From assembly GCA_937895955.1 (NCBI GenBank), contig CALAZI010000232.1, positions 1-33,881 of the forward strand: a DNA stretch of 33,881 nucleotides, given 5' to 3'. The stretch's first letter is position 1, and the number at the start of each line of letters is the position of its first letter. The position numbers and the translations under genes are program-made. Below, piece after piece: positions 22,469 to 30,139 of the stretch. This stretch comes from an uncultured Alphaproteobacteria bacterium. Its GTDB lineage: Bacteria; Pseudomonadota; Alphaproteobacteria; Caulobacterales; Parvularculaceae. The notes below the pieces were generated by a model. It saw nothing but the letters and a program-made list of their open reading frames with translations. It searched no databases and was not told the DNA's origin.

Positions 22469-23836
22469 ATGACAAGGGCGATGACCAATTGCGACGACAA
22501 ACACGCGAGAGGCGCGGAAAGCGCCGGGACCGGCGTCGACATCATCTCGCTCGGCTGCCGGCTTAACCTCGCCGAGGGTGAGGCGATGCGCCGGCTCGCC
22601 GACGCGGCGGGGCTAAAGCGCGCGATCGTCGTCAATTCCTGCGCCGTCACCAATGAGGCGATGCGCCAGACCCGCCAGCGCATTCGCCGCGCGCGCCGCG
22701 CCGATCCTGAAGCGCGCATCATCGTCACCGGCTGCGCGGCGCAAATCGAGCCTAAGGCGTTCGCAGCGATGGCTGAGGTCGACGCCGTGATCGGCAACGC
22801 TGAAAAGCTCGATCCCGCCGAATGGCGCAAGCTGAGCGCGGGGCGAGGCGGCGTCGCCGTCAACGACATCATGTCGGTGCGCGAAAACGCGGCGCATATG
22901 ATCGACGGCTACGGCGACCGCGCCCGCGCCTTCCTGCAAATCCAGAACGGCTGCGATCATCGCTGCACCTTCTGCATCATTCCCTTTGGACGAGGCCGAT
23001 CGCGATCCGTCTCCGTCGCCGAGGCGATCGCAGCCGTCCGCCGGCTCGTCGACGCCGGCCACCGCGAGGTTGTTCTGACCGGCGTCGACATGACGTCCTG
23101 GGGGAGCGACATCGACGGCGCGCCGCGCCTCGGCCGTCTTGCGGCGTCGATCCTCGACGCCGTTCCCGACCTTTACAGGCTGCGCCTTTCCTCGCTCGAC
23201 TGCGCCGAGATCGATCCGGAACTCTTCGAGCGCGCATCCGGCGACGCGCGCATGGCGCCGCATCTTCATCTGTCGCTGCAGGCCGGCGCCGACATGATCC
23301 TCAAGCGCATGAAGCGCCGCCACACGCGCGCAGATGCGATCGCCCTCGCCGCGAAACTGCGCGACCGGCGCCCCGAAATCGCGCTCGGCGCCGATCTTAT
23401 CGCCGGGTTTCCGACAGAAACGGCGGCGATGTTTGACGAGACCCTCGCGCTGATTGACGAAGCGGGGATCAACTACGTCCACGCTTTTCCGTTTTCGCCG
23501 CGACGCGGAACGCCGGCGGCGCTGATGCCGCAGATCGACCGGACGCTCATCGCCGAGCGGGCGGGCCGCCTGCGCGAAGCGGGCGCGCGGGCGACGCGGG
23601 AATTTTTCGAAGGTCTTGTCGGGGTTGAGGACGACGCGATCGTCGAAAGCGGCGGGCGCGCGCGGCTCGGCAATTTCGCCCTCGCCCGTCTCGAGTCGCC
23701 GGACCTCCGGCCCGGCGACATCGCGCGCGTCGCCATCGTCGGCGTTTCCGGATCAATGCTCGAGGCGCGCGCAGCGACGGCGCAGGCGACGATAAAAAAG
23801 CCGCGCCCCGAAATCGCTTCCGAGGCGCGGCTTTGA
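22469..23836 (+). CDS. mtaB: tRNA t6A37 methylthiotransferase MtaB
   Basis: Radical-SAM enzyme that adds a methylthio group at C2 of t6A37 in ANN-decoding tRNAs (ms2t6A), acting on the product of TsaD. The 455-aa protein has the N-terminal cluster cysteines Cys30 (SLGCRLN), Cys58 (NSCAVTN) and Cys89 (TGCAAQ). The radical-SAM motif is CDHRCTFC (Cys162, Cys166, Cys169), followed by VVLTGVDMTSWG and HLSLQAG. MiaB and RimO share the layout, but the SLGCRLN start and NSCAVTNEA favour MtaB. A start at the internal ATG (22484) is possible. The last codons lie inside a terminator stem for the opposite strand. Confidence 0.93.
   Translation: MTRAMTNCDDKHARGAESAGTGVDIISLGCRLNLAEGEAMRRLADAAGLKRAIVVNSCAVTNEAMRQTRQRIRRARRADPEARIIVTGCAAQIEPKAFAAMAEVDAVIGNAEKLDPAEWRKLSAGRGGVAVNDIMSVRENAAHMIDGYGDRARAFLQIQNGCDHRCTFCIIPFGRGRSRSVSVAEAIAAVRRLVDAGHREVVLTGVDMTSWGSDIDGAPRLGRLAASILDAVPDLYRLRLSSLDCAEIDPELFERASGDARMAPHLHLSLQAGADMILKRMKRRHTRADAIALAAKLRDRRPEIALGADLIAGFPTETAAMFDETLALIDEAGINYVHAFPFSPRRGTPAALMPQIDRTLIAERAGRLREAGARATREFFEGLVGVEDDAIVESGGRARLGNFALARLESPDLRPGDIARVAIVGVSGSMLEARAATAQATIKKPRPEIASEARL
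23791..23834 (-). terminator. Intrinsic terminator of the H1-like gene inside mtaB coding DNA
   Basis: A perfect 11-bp inverted repeat (23797-23807 with 23824-23834, arm AAAGCCGCGCC) has a 16-nt loop. On the minus strand it is followed by TTTTTTATC (plus-strand A run 23794-23799). It stands 26 bp after the stop of the minus-strand H1-like gene and encodes the last residues of MtaB on the plus strand. Confidence 0.75.
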
Positions 23837-23859
23837 AAGCATTCGCGGAAGTTCAGGCC

Positions 23860-24021
23860 TTACGCGGCCTTCGCTTTGGCCTTGCGCTTGACGCGCTTGG
23901 CTTTCTTCGCGGCCGGCTTCGCCGTCTTCTTGACCGCTTTCTTCGCGGCCTTCTTCACGGCTTTTTTCGCCGCTTTCTTAGCAGCCGGTTTGGCGGCTTT
24001 TTTCGCTTTGGCCATAGCCAT
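23860..24021 (-). CDS. Histone H1-like Lys/Ala-rich nucleoid protein
   Basis: A 53-aa protein, MAMAKAKKAAKPAAKKAAKK..., made almost only of Lys, Ala, Val and Pro in AKK-type repeats, ending KRVKRKAKAKAA. It resembles the C-terminal tail of histone H1 and bacterial H1-like proteins, and is expected to bind DNA through charge. I chose the ATG at 24021 because GGAG lies six bases upstream. An ATG at 24033 lacks a ribosome-binding site, and one at 24015 is less well spaced. It has its own terminator (23791-23834) and a leader hairpin (24035-24059). It is divergent from ftsY. Confidence 0.8.
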   Translation of the reverse strand: MAMAKAKKAAKPAAKKAAKKAVKKAAKKAVKKTAKPAAKKAKRVKRKAKAKAA

Positions 24022-24034
24022 GCTCTTCTCCATG

Positions 24035-24059
24035 AAAAAGGCTGACATATTTCAGCCTT
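24035..24059 (-). promoter_or_regulatory. Terminator-like hairpin in the H1-like gene leader
   Basis: Perfect 8-bp arms AAGGCTGA (24059-24052) and TCAGCCTT (24045-24038) enclose a 6-nt loop and are followed by further T bases on the minus strand. This gives a five-T run just before the Shine-Dalgarno of the H1-like gene. No upstream minus-strand gene is near, so it looks like an attenuator or a leader structure rather than a gene-end terminator. Confidence 0.5.
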
Positions 24060-24101
24060 CGTGGAACAAGTTGGTGCGCCGCGCTTTCTGGCAAGAAAAA
24101 A

Positions 24102-25211
24102 ATGACGACGAACAAGAATTTTTTTGACGGGCTGTTCGGAAAGAACCGCTCGACGGATCAAAATCAAGGGGCCGATGACGGCGTTAACGCGCTCGAAACG
24201 TCCCCCGGAAAAATTGCTGCGCCCACGGAGGGATCCGGCGCGCACGCGGCCGGTATCGATAAAGATAAGCCCGAAAAACAAGGCTTTTTCGCACGTCTCG
24301 CCGGCGGATTGTCGCGCTCGTCGCAGCGTCTTTCCGATAGCGTCTCCGCGATCGTCACGAAGCGCAGGCTCGACGATGAAACGCTCGACGAACTCGAAGA
24401 GGTCCTGATCGCCGGCGATCTCGGCGTCGCCGCCGCAGGACGGGTCCGCGAGGCGCTGGCGCGCGACCGCTTCAACAAGGAGGCGAGCGATGAAGAAGTC
24501 CGCGACGCGCTCGCCGGCGTCGTCGCCGACAGCCTCAAGGACCGCGAGGTCCCGCTCCTGATCGACCCTGCGCATCGCCCGCACGTCATCTTGATGGTCG
24601 GGGTCAACGGCGCGGGGAAGACGACGACGATCGGCAAGCTCGCGCAAAAATTTCGCCGCGACGGCCGCAAGGTCATGCTCGCCGCCGGCGACACTTTTCG
24701 CGCCGCGGCGGTCGAGCAGCTCAGGGTTTGGGGCGAGCGGACCGGAGCAGAAACGATCGCGAAGGAAACGGGCGCGGATGCGGCGGGCCTCGCCTACGAG
24801 GCGCTTGAGCGCGCAAAACGCGAGAATGTCGACGTCCTCATGATCGACACGGCGGGCCGTCTGCAAAACAAAAAAGAGCTGATGGACGAGCTCGCCAAAA
24901 TCGTCCGCGTGCTCAAGAAGCTCGATCCCGAAGCGCCGCACGCGACGCTGCTCGTCCTTGACGCGACCGTCGGACAGAACGCGATCTCGCAAGCCGACGC
25001 CTTCCGCAGCATCGCCGGCGTCACCGGCATCGTCATGACGAAACTCGACGGCACGGCGCGCGGCGGCGTGCTCGTCGCGCTCGCCGAGAAGCACGCTCTG
25101 CCGATCCACTTTATCGGCGTCGGCGAAAGCGCGGATGATCTGCAGCCCTTCAGCGCCGCGGCGTTCGCCCGCGCCCTCGCCGGCCTTTCCTCGCTCGGCG
25201 AGCGCGGCTAG
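24102..25211 (+). CDS. ftsY: Signal recognition particle receptor FtsY
   Basis: SRP-GTPase that docks the SRP-ribosome complex at the membrane for co-translational insertion. The 369-aa protein has a short charged N-terminal A region (1-60), an N domain with LDELEEVLIAGDLGVAAAGRV, and then the G domain. The G-domain elements are P-loop GVNGAGKTT (167-175), DTFRAAAVEQL, DTAGRLQNKKELMDEL and TKLDGTARGGVLVAL, ending with the PIHFIGVGESADDLQPF tail. All GTPase elements are intact. yciB follows after 9 bp, a conserved alphaproteobacterial pairing. Confidence 0.98.
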   Translation: MTTNKNFFDGLFGKNRSTDQNQGADDGVNALETSPGKIAAPTEGSGAHAAGIDKDKPEKQGFFARLAGGLSRSSQRLSDSVSAIVTKRRLDDETLDELEEVLIAGDLGVAAAGRVREALARDRFNKEASDEEVRDALAGVVADSLKDREVPLLIDPAHRPHVILMVGVNGAGKTTTIGKLAQKFRRDGRKVMLAAGDTFRAAAVEQLRVWGERTGAETIAKETGADAAGLAYEALERAKRENVDVLMIDTAGRLQNKKELMDELAKIVRVLKKLDPEAPHATLLVLDATVGQNAISQADAFRSIAGVTGIVMTKLDGTARGGVLVALAEKHALPIHFIGVGESADDLQPFSAAAFARALAGLSSLGERG

Positions 25212-25220
25212 AGCGGGATC

Positions 25221-25886
25221 ATGTCACAAACCGTTCCCGGCGCACGTCTCTCCGGCCGCGCGAAATTCCTTGTCGATTTCGGGCCGCTGCTGATTTTTTT
25301 CATCGCCTATTTCTTCGGGCGCCGGATCGCTCCCCTATTCGGCCAAGCGGTGCAAGACGGCGGCGAGCTGTTTCTCGCCGTCGCCCTCTTCCTTCCCGCC
25401 TATGCGGTCGCTTTCCTTTACAGCGTCTGGCGCGAGCGGCGCGTCGCGCCGATGCTGCTGGTCAGCGGCGTCGCAGTCGGCGTTCTCGGCTCGCTGACGC
25501 TCATCCTGCACAACAAGACGTTTTTCTACATGAAGCCGACGATCGTCTATGCGATGTTCGCAATGACGCTCGCCGCAGGACTGGCCACAGGGCGCAATTT
25601 TCTGCGCTCGCTCTTCGACGGGGCGCTGCATCTCAATGATGACGCCTGGCGGGTGCTGACGAAACGCTATGTCTGGTTCTTTTGCCTGCTAGCGATCGCC
25701 AATGAGATCGCCTGGCGCTATCTGACGCGCGATTGCGATCTTTCGGCCGCCGCGGCCTGTTCCGGCGAAAAGCACTGGGTCAATCTGAAAATCTGGGGGT
25801 TCACCGCCGTCAACGTGCTCTTCGCCATCGCGCAGGCTCCCTTCATCGCCAAGCATGTCGGGGAAGCGCCGAAAGAACCGGGCTAG
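25221..25886 (+). CDS. yciB: YciB/IspZ inner-membrane protein
   Basis: A 221-aa integral membrane protein of the YciB (septation protein A, IspZ) family. It has about five or six hydrophobic segments and the family's opening KFLVDFGPLLIFFIAYFF. The YCIB pattern continues with LTLILHNKTFFYMKPTIVYAMF near 95-115 and LFDGALHLNDDAWRVLTKRYVWFFCLLAIANEIAW. The family is linked to envelope integrity and septation in enterics, but its biochemistry is unsettled. The last four bases (CTAG) serve as stop for both this gene and the convergent NUDIX gene. Confidence 0.93.
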   Translation: MSQTVPGARLSGRAKFLVDFGPLLIFFIAYFFGRRIAPLFGQAVQDGGELFLAVALFLPAYAVAFLYSVWRERRVAPMLLVSGVAVGVLGSLTLILHNKTFFYMKPTIVYAMFAMTLAAGLATGRNFLRSLFDGALHLNDDAWRVLTKRYVWFFCLLAIANEIAWRYLTRDCDLSAAAACSGEKHWVNLKIWGFTAVNVLFAIAQAPFIAKHVGEAPKEPG

Positions 25887-26416
25887 AGCCCGTCGACAGG
25901 GTTCGAATAGGGCGCGAAGCCGGACAGGCCCTCGCTTTCCCTGAAATGCCGCAAGGCCCAGCCGACGGTCGGAAAGGCGAGATCCGGCCAGGGCAGCGCG
26001 TCCCAGGCGAAAAACGCGACTTCAAGGCTTTCCGGTCCGGCCGCGCAATCGGCGTTTTCGAGCGCGCCGCGAAACATGATCTGCACCTGGCTGATGCGCG
26101 GCACGCTGTAGACGGCGAGCACCTGGTCCAAAACCGGGCGAACGCGCGCTTCCTCCCACGCCTCGCGGCGCGCGCCGTCCTCAACGCTTTCGCCGATCTC
26201 AAGATAACCGGCCGGCAGCGTCCAATAACCGCGTCGCGGGTCGATGGCGCGACGGCACAGAAGCACTCTCCCCTCAAATGTCAGCACCGAGCCGACGACG
26301 ATTTTCGGATTGCGATAGTCGATAAAGCCGCAATGATTGCAAATATCGCGCTCATGATCGTCGCCTTCCGGCGCCGCCCGGACGAAATGCGGGTCAATCT
26401 TGCCGTTTTGTGACAT
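25883..26416 (-). CDS. NUDIX hydrolase
   Basis: A 177-aa protein. The short N-terminal part contains CNHCGFIDYRNPKIVVG (residues 26-42), like half of the zinc ribbon in NudC-type and ADP-ribose pyrophosphatase-like enzymes. The NUDIX box follows at 70-92 (GYLEIGESVEDGARREAWEEA), with G-x5-E-x7-R-E-x2-E-E intact; the Gly near the end is Arg. It hydrolyses some nucleoside diphosphate derivative; the substrate is unknown. The ATG at 26416 is chosen because AGGAG lies 8 bases upstream; a longer frame has no such signal. A possible promoter lies at 26442-26471. Confidence 0.9.
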   Translation of the reverse strand: MSQNGKIDPHFVRAAPEGDDHERDICNHCGFIDYRNPKIVVGSVLTFEGRVLLCRRAIDPRRGYWTLPAGYLEIGESVEDGARREAWEEARVRPVLDQVLAVYSVPRISQVQIMFRGALENADCAAGPESLEVAFFAWDALPWPDLAFPTVGWALRHFRESEGLSGFAPYSNPVDGL

Positions 26417-26441
26417 GAGAGCGCTCCTTTGTCGCAGGCGG

Positions 26442-26471
26442 ATTATTCTCGTTCGGCAATCATCCGCGCAA
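26442..26471 (-). promoter_or_regulatory. Candidate promoter of the NUDIX gene
   Basis: On the minus strand, TTGCGC (26471-26466), an 18-bp spacer and AATAAT (26447-26442) stand about 26 bp before the NUDIX start codon. The match is fair and no other signal was found there. Confidence 0.4.
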
Positions 26472-26501
26472 GGCGCATTTCGAAAATTGAACAAAGCGTC
26501 A

Positions 26502-26530
26502 TTGAAAAACGGACGGTTACGGACGATATA
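26502..26530 (+). promoter_or_regulatory. Promoter of the MarR-type gene
   Basis: TTGAAA (26502-26507), a 17-bp spacer and GATATA (26525-26530) form a good sigma70-type promoter, with a leader of about 110 nt to the MarR start codon at 26648. Confidence 0.55.
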
Positions 26531-26647
26531 GCTTGTTCGCGGCGCATATTGGGTGAATAACCGGACGCGCCGCGCCAGAACGCGATTATCGCATCAAGCC
26601 GCCCCCTGTGCGCCCCTGCGCCGCAATCCATTAGGGAGAATAGACCA

Positions 26648-27184
26648 ATGGCAACCTACGATCTGAGAAAGTCGCCCGGCCATCTTTTGCGCCGCGCCCA
26701 GCAATATGCGCATGACCTTTACTCCACCGCGGTCGGCCCGAACGGTCCGACGCCGCGCCAGTTTGAGGTCCTGCATGTCGTCGCCAACAACGCCGGTCTC
26801 AGCCAGACCGATCTTGTCCGCGCAACGGGCATCGACCGTTCAACGCTCGCCGACATGATCGCGCGGATGCTGAAAAAAGGCCTGCTGTCGCGCGCGCGCA
26901 CCAAGGAAGACGCGCGCGCCAACGCCGTCAGCATCACCGCTTCCGGACGCCGCGTGCTCAATTCCGCCATGTCGAGCGTCATTCGCGCGGAAAGCGCCGC
27001 GCTTAGCGTCCTTCCGAAGTCTCAACAGGCGGCGTTCATGAAGGCGCTCTCAGCCTACGCCGACGCGCTCGACAAGCTGGCCGACGGCGATTCGCCAAGC
27101 GCGAAAAAAGGCGCGAAGAAAAAGACGGCGGCTAAAAAGAAAGCGCCGGCGCGCAAGAAAAAAGCCGGTCGCGGACGCCGCTGA
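26648..27184 (+). CDS. MarR-family regulator with H1-like basic tail
   Basis: A 178-aa protein. Residues 1-145 form a MarR winged helix: TPRQFEVLHVVANNAGLSQTDLVRATGIDRSTLADMI, then a wing, KEDARANAVSITASGRRVL. Residues about 152-178 are a Lys/Ala/Arg tail (repeats of KKxAKK) unlike ordinary MarR proteins but like the H1-like protein at 23860-24021. The tail probably adds nonspecific DNA binding. Start chosen at the ATG 10 bases after AGGGAGAA. A strong intrinsic terminator follows. No target operon is adjacent. Confidence 0.88.
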   Translation: MATYDLRKSPGHLLRRAQQYAHDLYSTAVGPNGPTPRQFEVLHVVANNAGLSQTDLVRATGIDRSTLADMIARMLKKGLLSRARTKEDARANAVSITASGRRVLNSAMSSVIRAESAALSVLPKSQQAAFMKALSAYADALDKLADGDSPSAKKGAKKKTAAKKKAPARKKKAGRGRR

Positions 27185-27207
27185 TCAGCGTTCGCCATTT
27201 GACCTGC

Positions 27208-27234
27208 AAGGCCGCCCCAAGGGCGGCCTTTTTT
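27208..27234 (+). terminator. Intrinsic terminator after the MarR-type gene
   Basis: A perfect 8-bp stem GGCCGCCC/GGGCGGCC (27210-27217 and 27221-27228) has a 3-nt loop and is followed by TTTTTT (27229-27234). It stands 24 bp after the MarR stop and just before the convergent SpoU gene ends. Confidence 0.92.
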
Positions 27235-27240
27235 GTCGCT

Positions 27241-27729
27241 TCATTTCGGCAGGCGCCGAAGCCCTGCGGCCGACAGGCGGCGTTCATAACCGCCAAGCGC
27301 CAGCATCCGATCATACATGACGATCGCCGCCGCGACCGACAGATTGACGCAAAACCGGGTCGGTATTTTGACGATATGCGCGCAGCGCGCTTTCGCCGCG
27401 TCCGACAAGTCGCCTTTTTCCGGACCGAGCAAATAGGCGGCGTTGAGCGGATGGGGAAAGGTCGGGAGCTCAACGGCGCGCTCGTCAAGCTCAACGCCGA
27501 CGAGAACGCACGCCTTCGGCAACGCCATTTCATCGATCGTCGCCCATTCGTAGAGCGGCACGTGCTCAGCGCTGTTCGAGGTGTCAGACAGCCCCGCCTC
27601 GCGCGCCTTGAGACGCGATCCGAGCGTGAAAATGAAGCTCGCGCCGAACGCATGCGCGGTTCGCATGACGGCGCCGAGATTCATCTGCTTCGATATTCGC
27701 TCCGAGCCGACGCCGAAATAGCCGCGCAT
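27241..27729 (-). CDS. SpoU/TrmH-family RNA methyltransferase
   Basis: A 162-aa SPOUT-superfamily enzyme, the single catalytic domain only. The three family motifs are present: NLGAVMRTAHAFGAS near 17-31, AYLLGPEKGDLS near 98-109, and the knot motif IPTRFCVNLSVAAAIVMYDR near 122-141. The first carries the usual N-x-G-x3-R arginine. It 2'-O-methylates an unknown position in tRNA or rRNA. It is convergent with the MarR gene; the terminator between them serves the latter. Confidence 0.92.
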   Translation of the reverse strand: MRGYFGVGSERISKQMNLGAVMRTAHAFGASFIFTLGSRLKAREAGLSDTSNSAEHVPLYEWATIDEMALPKACVLVGVELDERAVELPTFPHPLNAAYLLGPEKGDLSDAAKARCAHIVKIPTRFCVNLSVAAAIVMYDRMLALGGYERRLSAAGLRRLPK

Positions 27730-27798
27730 CGCGCTTTTCCTTCTTCCGCCGGCTTATTTCGCCGCATCACGCCGCGCATCAATAGCGCGGCCTTAGCC

Positions 27799-28599
27799 TC
27801 AAAGATCAAGCGTCAGCAGGACAGGCGCATGATCCGAGGGCCGCTCCCAGCCGCGGCAATCGTCGCGAATGGAAAATCCTTTTCGTCCGCCGGCGAGCGC
27901 CGCTTTTTCAAGCGCCGGGCTCACCCAGATATGATCGAGCCGGCGGCCGCGATTGGACGCGCGCCAGTCTTTCGCGCGATAAGACCACCAAGTGTAGAGC
28001 TTTTCCGGTTCCGGGATCACTTCGCGCGCCACGTCGATCCAGCGCCCTTCGCTGATCGCGGCGTTCATCAGCTCGACCTCGACCGGCGTGTGCGAAACGA
28101 CGCTCAAAAGCTGCTTGTGCGACCAGACATCGTGTTCGCGCGGCGCGACATTGAGATCGCCGACAAGGATTTCCTTGCGACGCGGATGCTCCCCGAACCG
28201 CCCGGCGAGGTCTTTCAGAAAATCGAGCTTGTGGGCGAATTTTTCATTTTCATTCGGGTCGGGAACATCGCCGCCGGCGGGAATGTAGAAATTGTGGAGC
28301 CGCACGCCGCCGGGCAGGCTGACCGAGATGTGGCGTCGATCCTCTTTCCCGCAAAACTGCTCGGCTTTTTCATCCTTGATCGGAAGTTTCGAAACGATGG
28401 CGACGCCGTGATAGCCGGGTTGTCCGGAAACGGCCTGATGCGCGTAGCCGGCGGCCCTCAGCGCTTTCGCCGGAAACTGGTCGTTTGCGCATTTGATTTC
28501 CTGCAGGCAAAGAACGTCAGGGCTTTCCTCCTTGAGGAATTGCAGGACGAGATCGATGCGCAGGCGAACGGAGTTGATGTTCCAGGTGGCGATTTTCAT
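27799..28599 (-). CDS. xthA: Exodeoxyribonuclease III
   Basis: AP endonuclease and 3'-5' exonuclease of base excision repair. The 266-aa protein starts MKIATWNINSVRLRID and has the metal-binding LCLQEIKC (Glu near 34), YHGVAIVSK, ILVGDLNVAP, LDHIWVS and the catalytic SDHAPVLLTL end, the full exonuclease-endonuclease-phosphatase set. Start chosen at 28599 by homology; a much longer open frame upstream is antisense to the TauE gene and not real. Divergent from the TauE/SafE gene. Confidence 0.97.
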   Translation of the reverse strand: MKIATWNINSVRLRIDLVLQFLKEESPDVLCLQEIKCANDQFPAKALRAAGYAHQAVSGQPGYHGVAIVSKLPIKDEKAEQFCGKEDRRHISVSLPGGVRLHNFYIPAGGDVPDPNENEKFAHKLDFLKDLAGRFGEHPRRKEILVGDLNVAPREHDVWSHKQLLSVVSHTPVEVELMNAAISEGRWIDVAREVIPEPEKLYTWWSYRAKDWRASNRGRRLDHIWVSPALEKAALAGGRKGFSIRDDCRGWERPSDHAPVLLTLDL

Positions 28600-28683
28600 G
28601 AGGCGAAAAGCGTTGCGGCGGGCGGCCGACCATAGCGATTGACGCTGCGCGCGCAACCGCGCATCTGTGCGCGCGACGAGAGA

Positions 28684-29451
28684 ATGACGACGATGGAAAC
28701 TGCATGGCTGCCCGAAGGGCTTTCCGCAAGCGTCGCGGCGATCGTCATATTCTGCAGTTTTTTCACCTCCGCGCTCACCGCCGCTTTCGGTCTTGGCGGC
28801 GGTCTCGCCCTGCTGGCAGTAATGAGCGCGCTGATGCCGCCGGCCGCCGTCATTCCCGTCCACGGCGTCGCGCAGCTCGGCTCTAACGCCAGCCGCCTTC
28901 TCCTGCAGTGGAAATCCGTCGTCAGACCGATCGCGCTCTGGTTCATCGCGGGTTCCGTCCTGGGATCGGCGATCGGCGCGCGGCTTTATGTCGAAATACC
29001 GGGCGCCGCGCTGCAGGCGCTGATCGGCGCTTTCGTGCTGTTGAGCGTCTACGGCCCGCAGCCGAAAGCCTTCGCGCCGGGCGTCAGGACCTTTTTTGCG
29101 ACCGGCGCGGCCAGCGCCCTGCTGTCGATGTTCGTCGGCGCGACCGGGCCGATCGCCGCCTCGATGCTGCGCGTCGCCGCGCTCGACAAGCTGAAGACGG
29201 TTGCGACGCACGCCGCCGCCATGACCGGCCAGCATGCGGTCAAGACAATCGTCTTCGGCCTTATCGGTTTCGCCTACGCCGAGTGGATATTCGTCATCGG
29301 CGCGATCGTCATTGCGGGCTTTCTCGGCGCGGCGGCGGGAACGCGCCTTTTGCACAGCATGCCGGAAAAAAAATTCCGCGCCGGCTTCACGCTCGCGCTG
29401 ACGTTTTTCGGCTGCTACCTGATCGGCTCGGCCGCGTTCGATCTCTTTTGA
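28684..29451 (+). CDS. TauE/SafE-family transporter
   Basis: A 255-aa membrane protein with about eight hydrophobic segments and the family pattern: AAFGLGGGLALLAVMSALMPPAAVIPVHGVAQLGSN near 30-65 and the second repeat LLSMFVGATGPIAASMLRVA near 140-160. The family exports or imports sulfite, sulfonates and other small anions; the substrate cannot be told. The ATG at 28684 is preceded by GAGAGA. It is convergent with the next hypothetical gene (4 bp between stops). Confidence 0.9.
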   Translation: MTTMETAWLPEGLSASVAAIVIFCSFFTSALTAAFGLGGGLALLAVMSALMPPAAVIPVHGVAQLGSNASRLLLQWKSVVRPIALWFIAGSVLGSAIGARLYVEIPGAALQALIGAFVLLSVYGPQPKAFAPGVRTFFATGAASALLSMFVGATGPIAASMLRVAALDKLKTVATHAAAMTGQHAVKTIVFGLIGFAYAEWIFVIGAIVIAGFLGAAAGTRLLHSMPEKKFRAGFTLALTFFGCYLIGSAAFDLF

Positions 29452-29455
29452 CGCA

Positions 29456-30052
29456 TCAGAAGAGGTTGAAGGAAGAACCGATGACGCCGACCGGCCATCG
29501 GCCGAACTCAAACAGCCTGAATTTCGCCGTGAACGGATGATCGTCGGCGTCGAATTCAGGATCGGCCGCGGCGATCAGAACCAGCGCCGCCTGATGGGCC
29601 GCCTGCACGGCGGCGCCGACGGCAAGCTGTCTTTGCGCTTCATCCTCGACATCCCAGATGAAGCTCGCCTGCTCCATCGCCTCTTTCGCCGGCGCCGACA
29701 CGCGGTCGGCGATCATCGTCATCGCGATCCGCAGCGCGTCTTCGGATAAGATTTCCAGCGCGCCGCCGGTCAGATCGGCGCGCAGCAATTCCTCAGCCTC
29801 CCAGGCGGGGCTGTTCCAGTCGACATTTTCCGCCGCCGCCGCCGCATCGTCCCAGTCGACGAGAATGGCGACATCGGCGTCCGGAAACCCCAAACCGTCC
29901 GTATACGTACGCGCGACGGCGCGCGCGCCGGGCGTCAGCGGCTCGCCGAGATTGGCGAACCAGGGGATGCGGGCGAGCGCCGCCGAAAACCGGCGCATGC
30001 GCGCAAGCGCCGGCAATTCACGCTCCAGCGCGTCGATGTCTCGTTCATCCAT
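29456..30052 (-). CDS. Hypothetical acidic cytoplasmic protein
   Basis: A 198-aa protein, MDERDIDALERELPALARM..., acidic and Ala-rich. It has WFANLGEPLTPGARAVARTYTDGLG near residues 30-54, VDWDDAAAAAENVDW near 65-80, and a C-terminal FRLFEFGRWPVGVIGSSFNLF. No signal peptide or membrane segment is apparent. It fills the gap between the TauE stop and a terminator with typical codon use, so it is likely real. Start chosen at 30052; a longer frame overlaps the terminator of the RNA candidate. Not recognised. Confidence 0.72.
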   Translation of the reverse strand: MDERDIDALERELPALARMRRFSAALARIPWFANLGEPLTPGARAVARTYTDGLGFPDADVAILVDWDDAAAAAENVDWNSPAWEAEELLRADLTGGALEILSEDALRIAMTMIADRVSAPAKEAMEQASFIWDVEDEAQRQLAVGAAVQAAHQAALVLIAAADPEFDADDHPFTAKFRLFEFGRWPVGVIGSSFNLF

Positions 30053-30105
30053 GAAGCGGCCTCCTTGCGCCGCCTTCCTAGCGGTCTGCTTGCGGCTTGG
30101 GGGAG

Positions 30106-30139
30106 AAAAAAGCGCCCGATCCTTGGAAGGACCGGGCGC
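30106..30139 (-). terminator. Intrinsic terminator downstream of lolA
   Basis: Arms GCGCCCGATCCTT (30112-30124) and AAGGACCGGGCGC (30127-30139) pair with one mismatch. On the minus strand they are followed by TTTTTT (plus-strand A30106-A30111). It ends either a lolA read-through transcript or the candidate RNA at 30106-30280. Confidence 0.85.

Noticed and set aside
23860..24127. Plus-strand Phe/Ala/Leu-rich frames opposite the H1-like gene
   Set aside because: They are mirror images of the Lys/Ala repeats and lack ribosome-binding sites; the minus-strand frame has GGAG and a terminator.
27799..29511. A very long minus-strand frame extending xthA upstream to about 570 codons
   Set aside because: The extension lies antisense to the TauE/SafE gene, has low-complexity Arg/Asp/Glu composition, and the xthA N-terminus is clearly at 28599.
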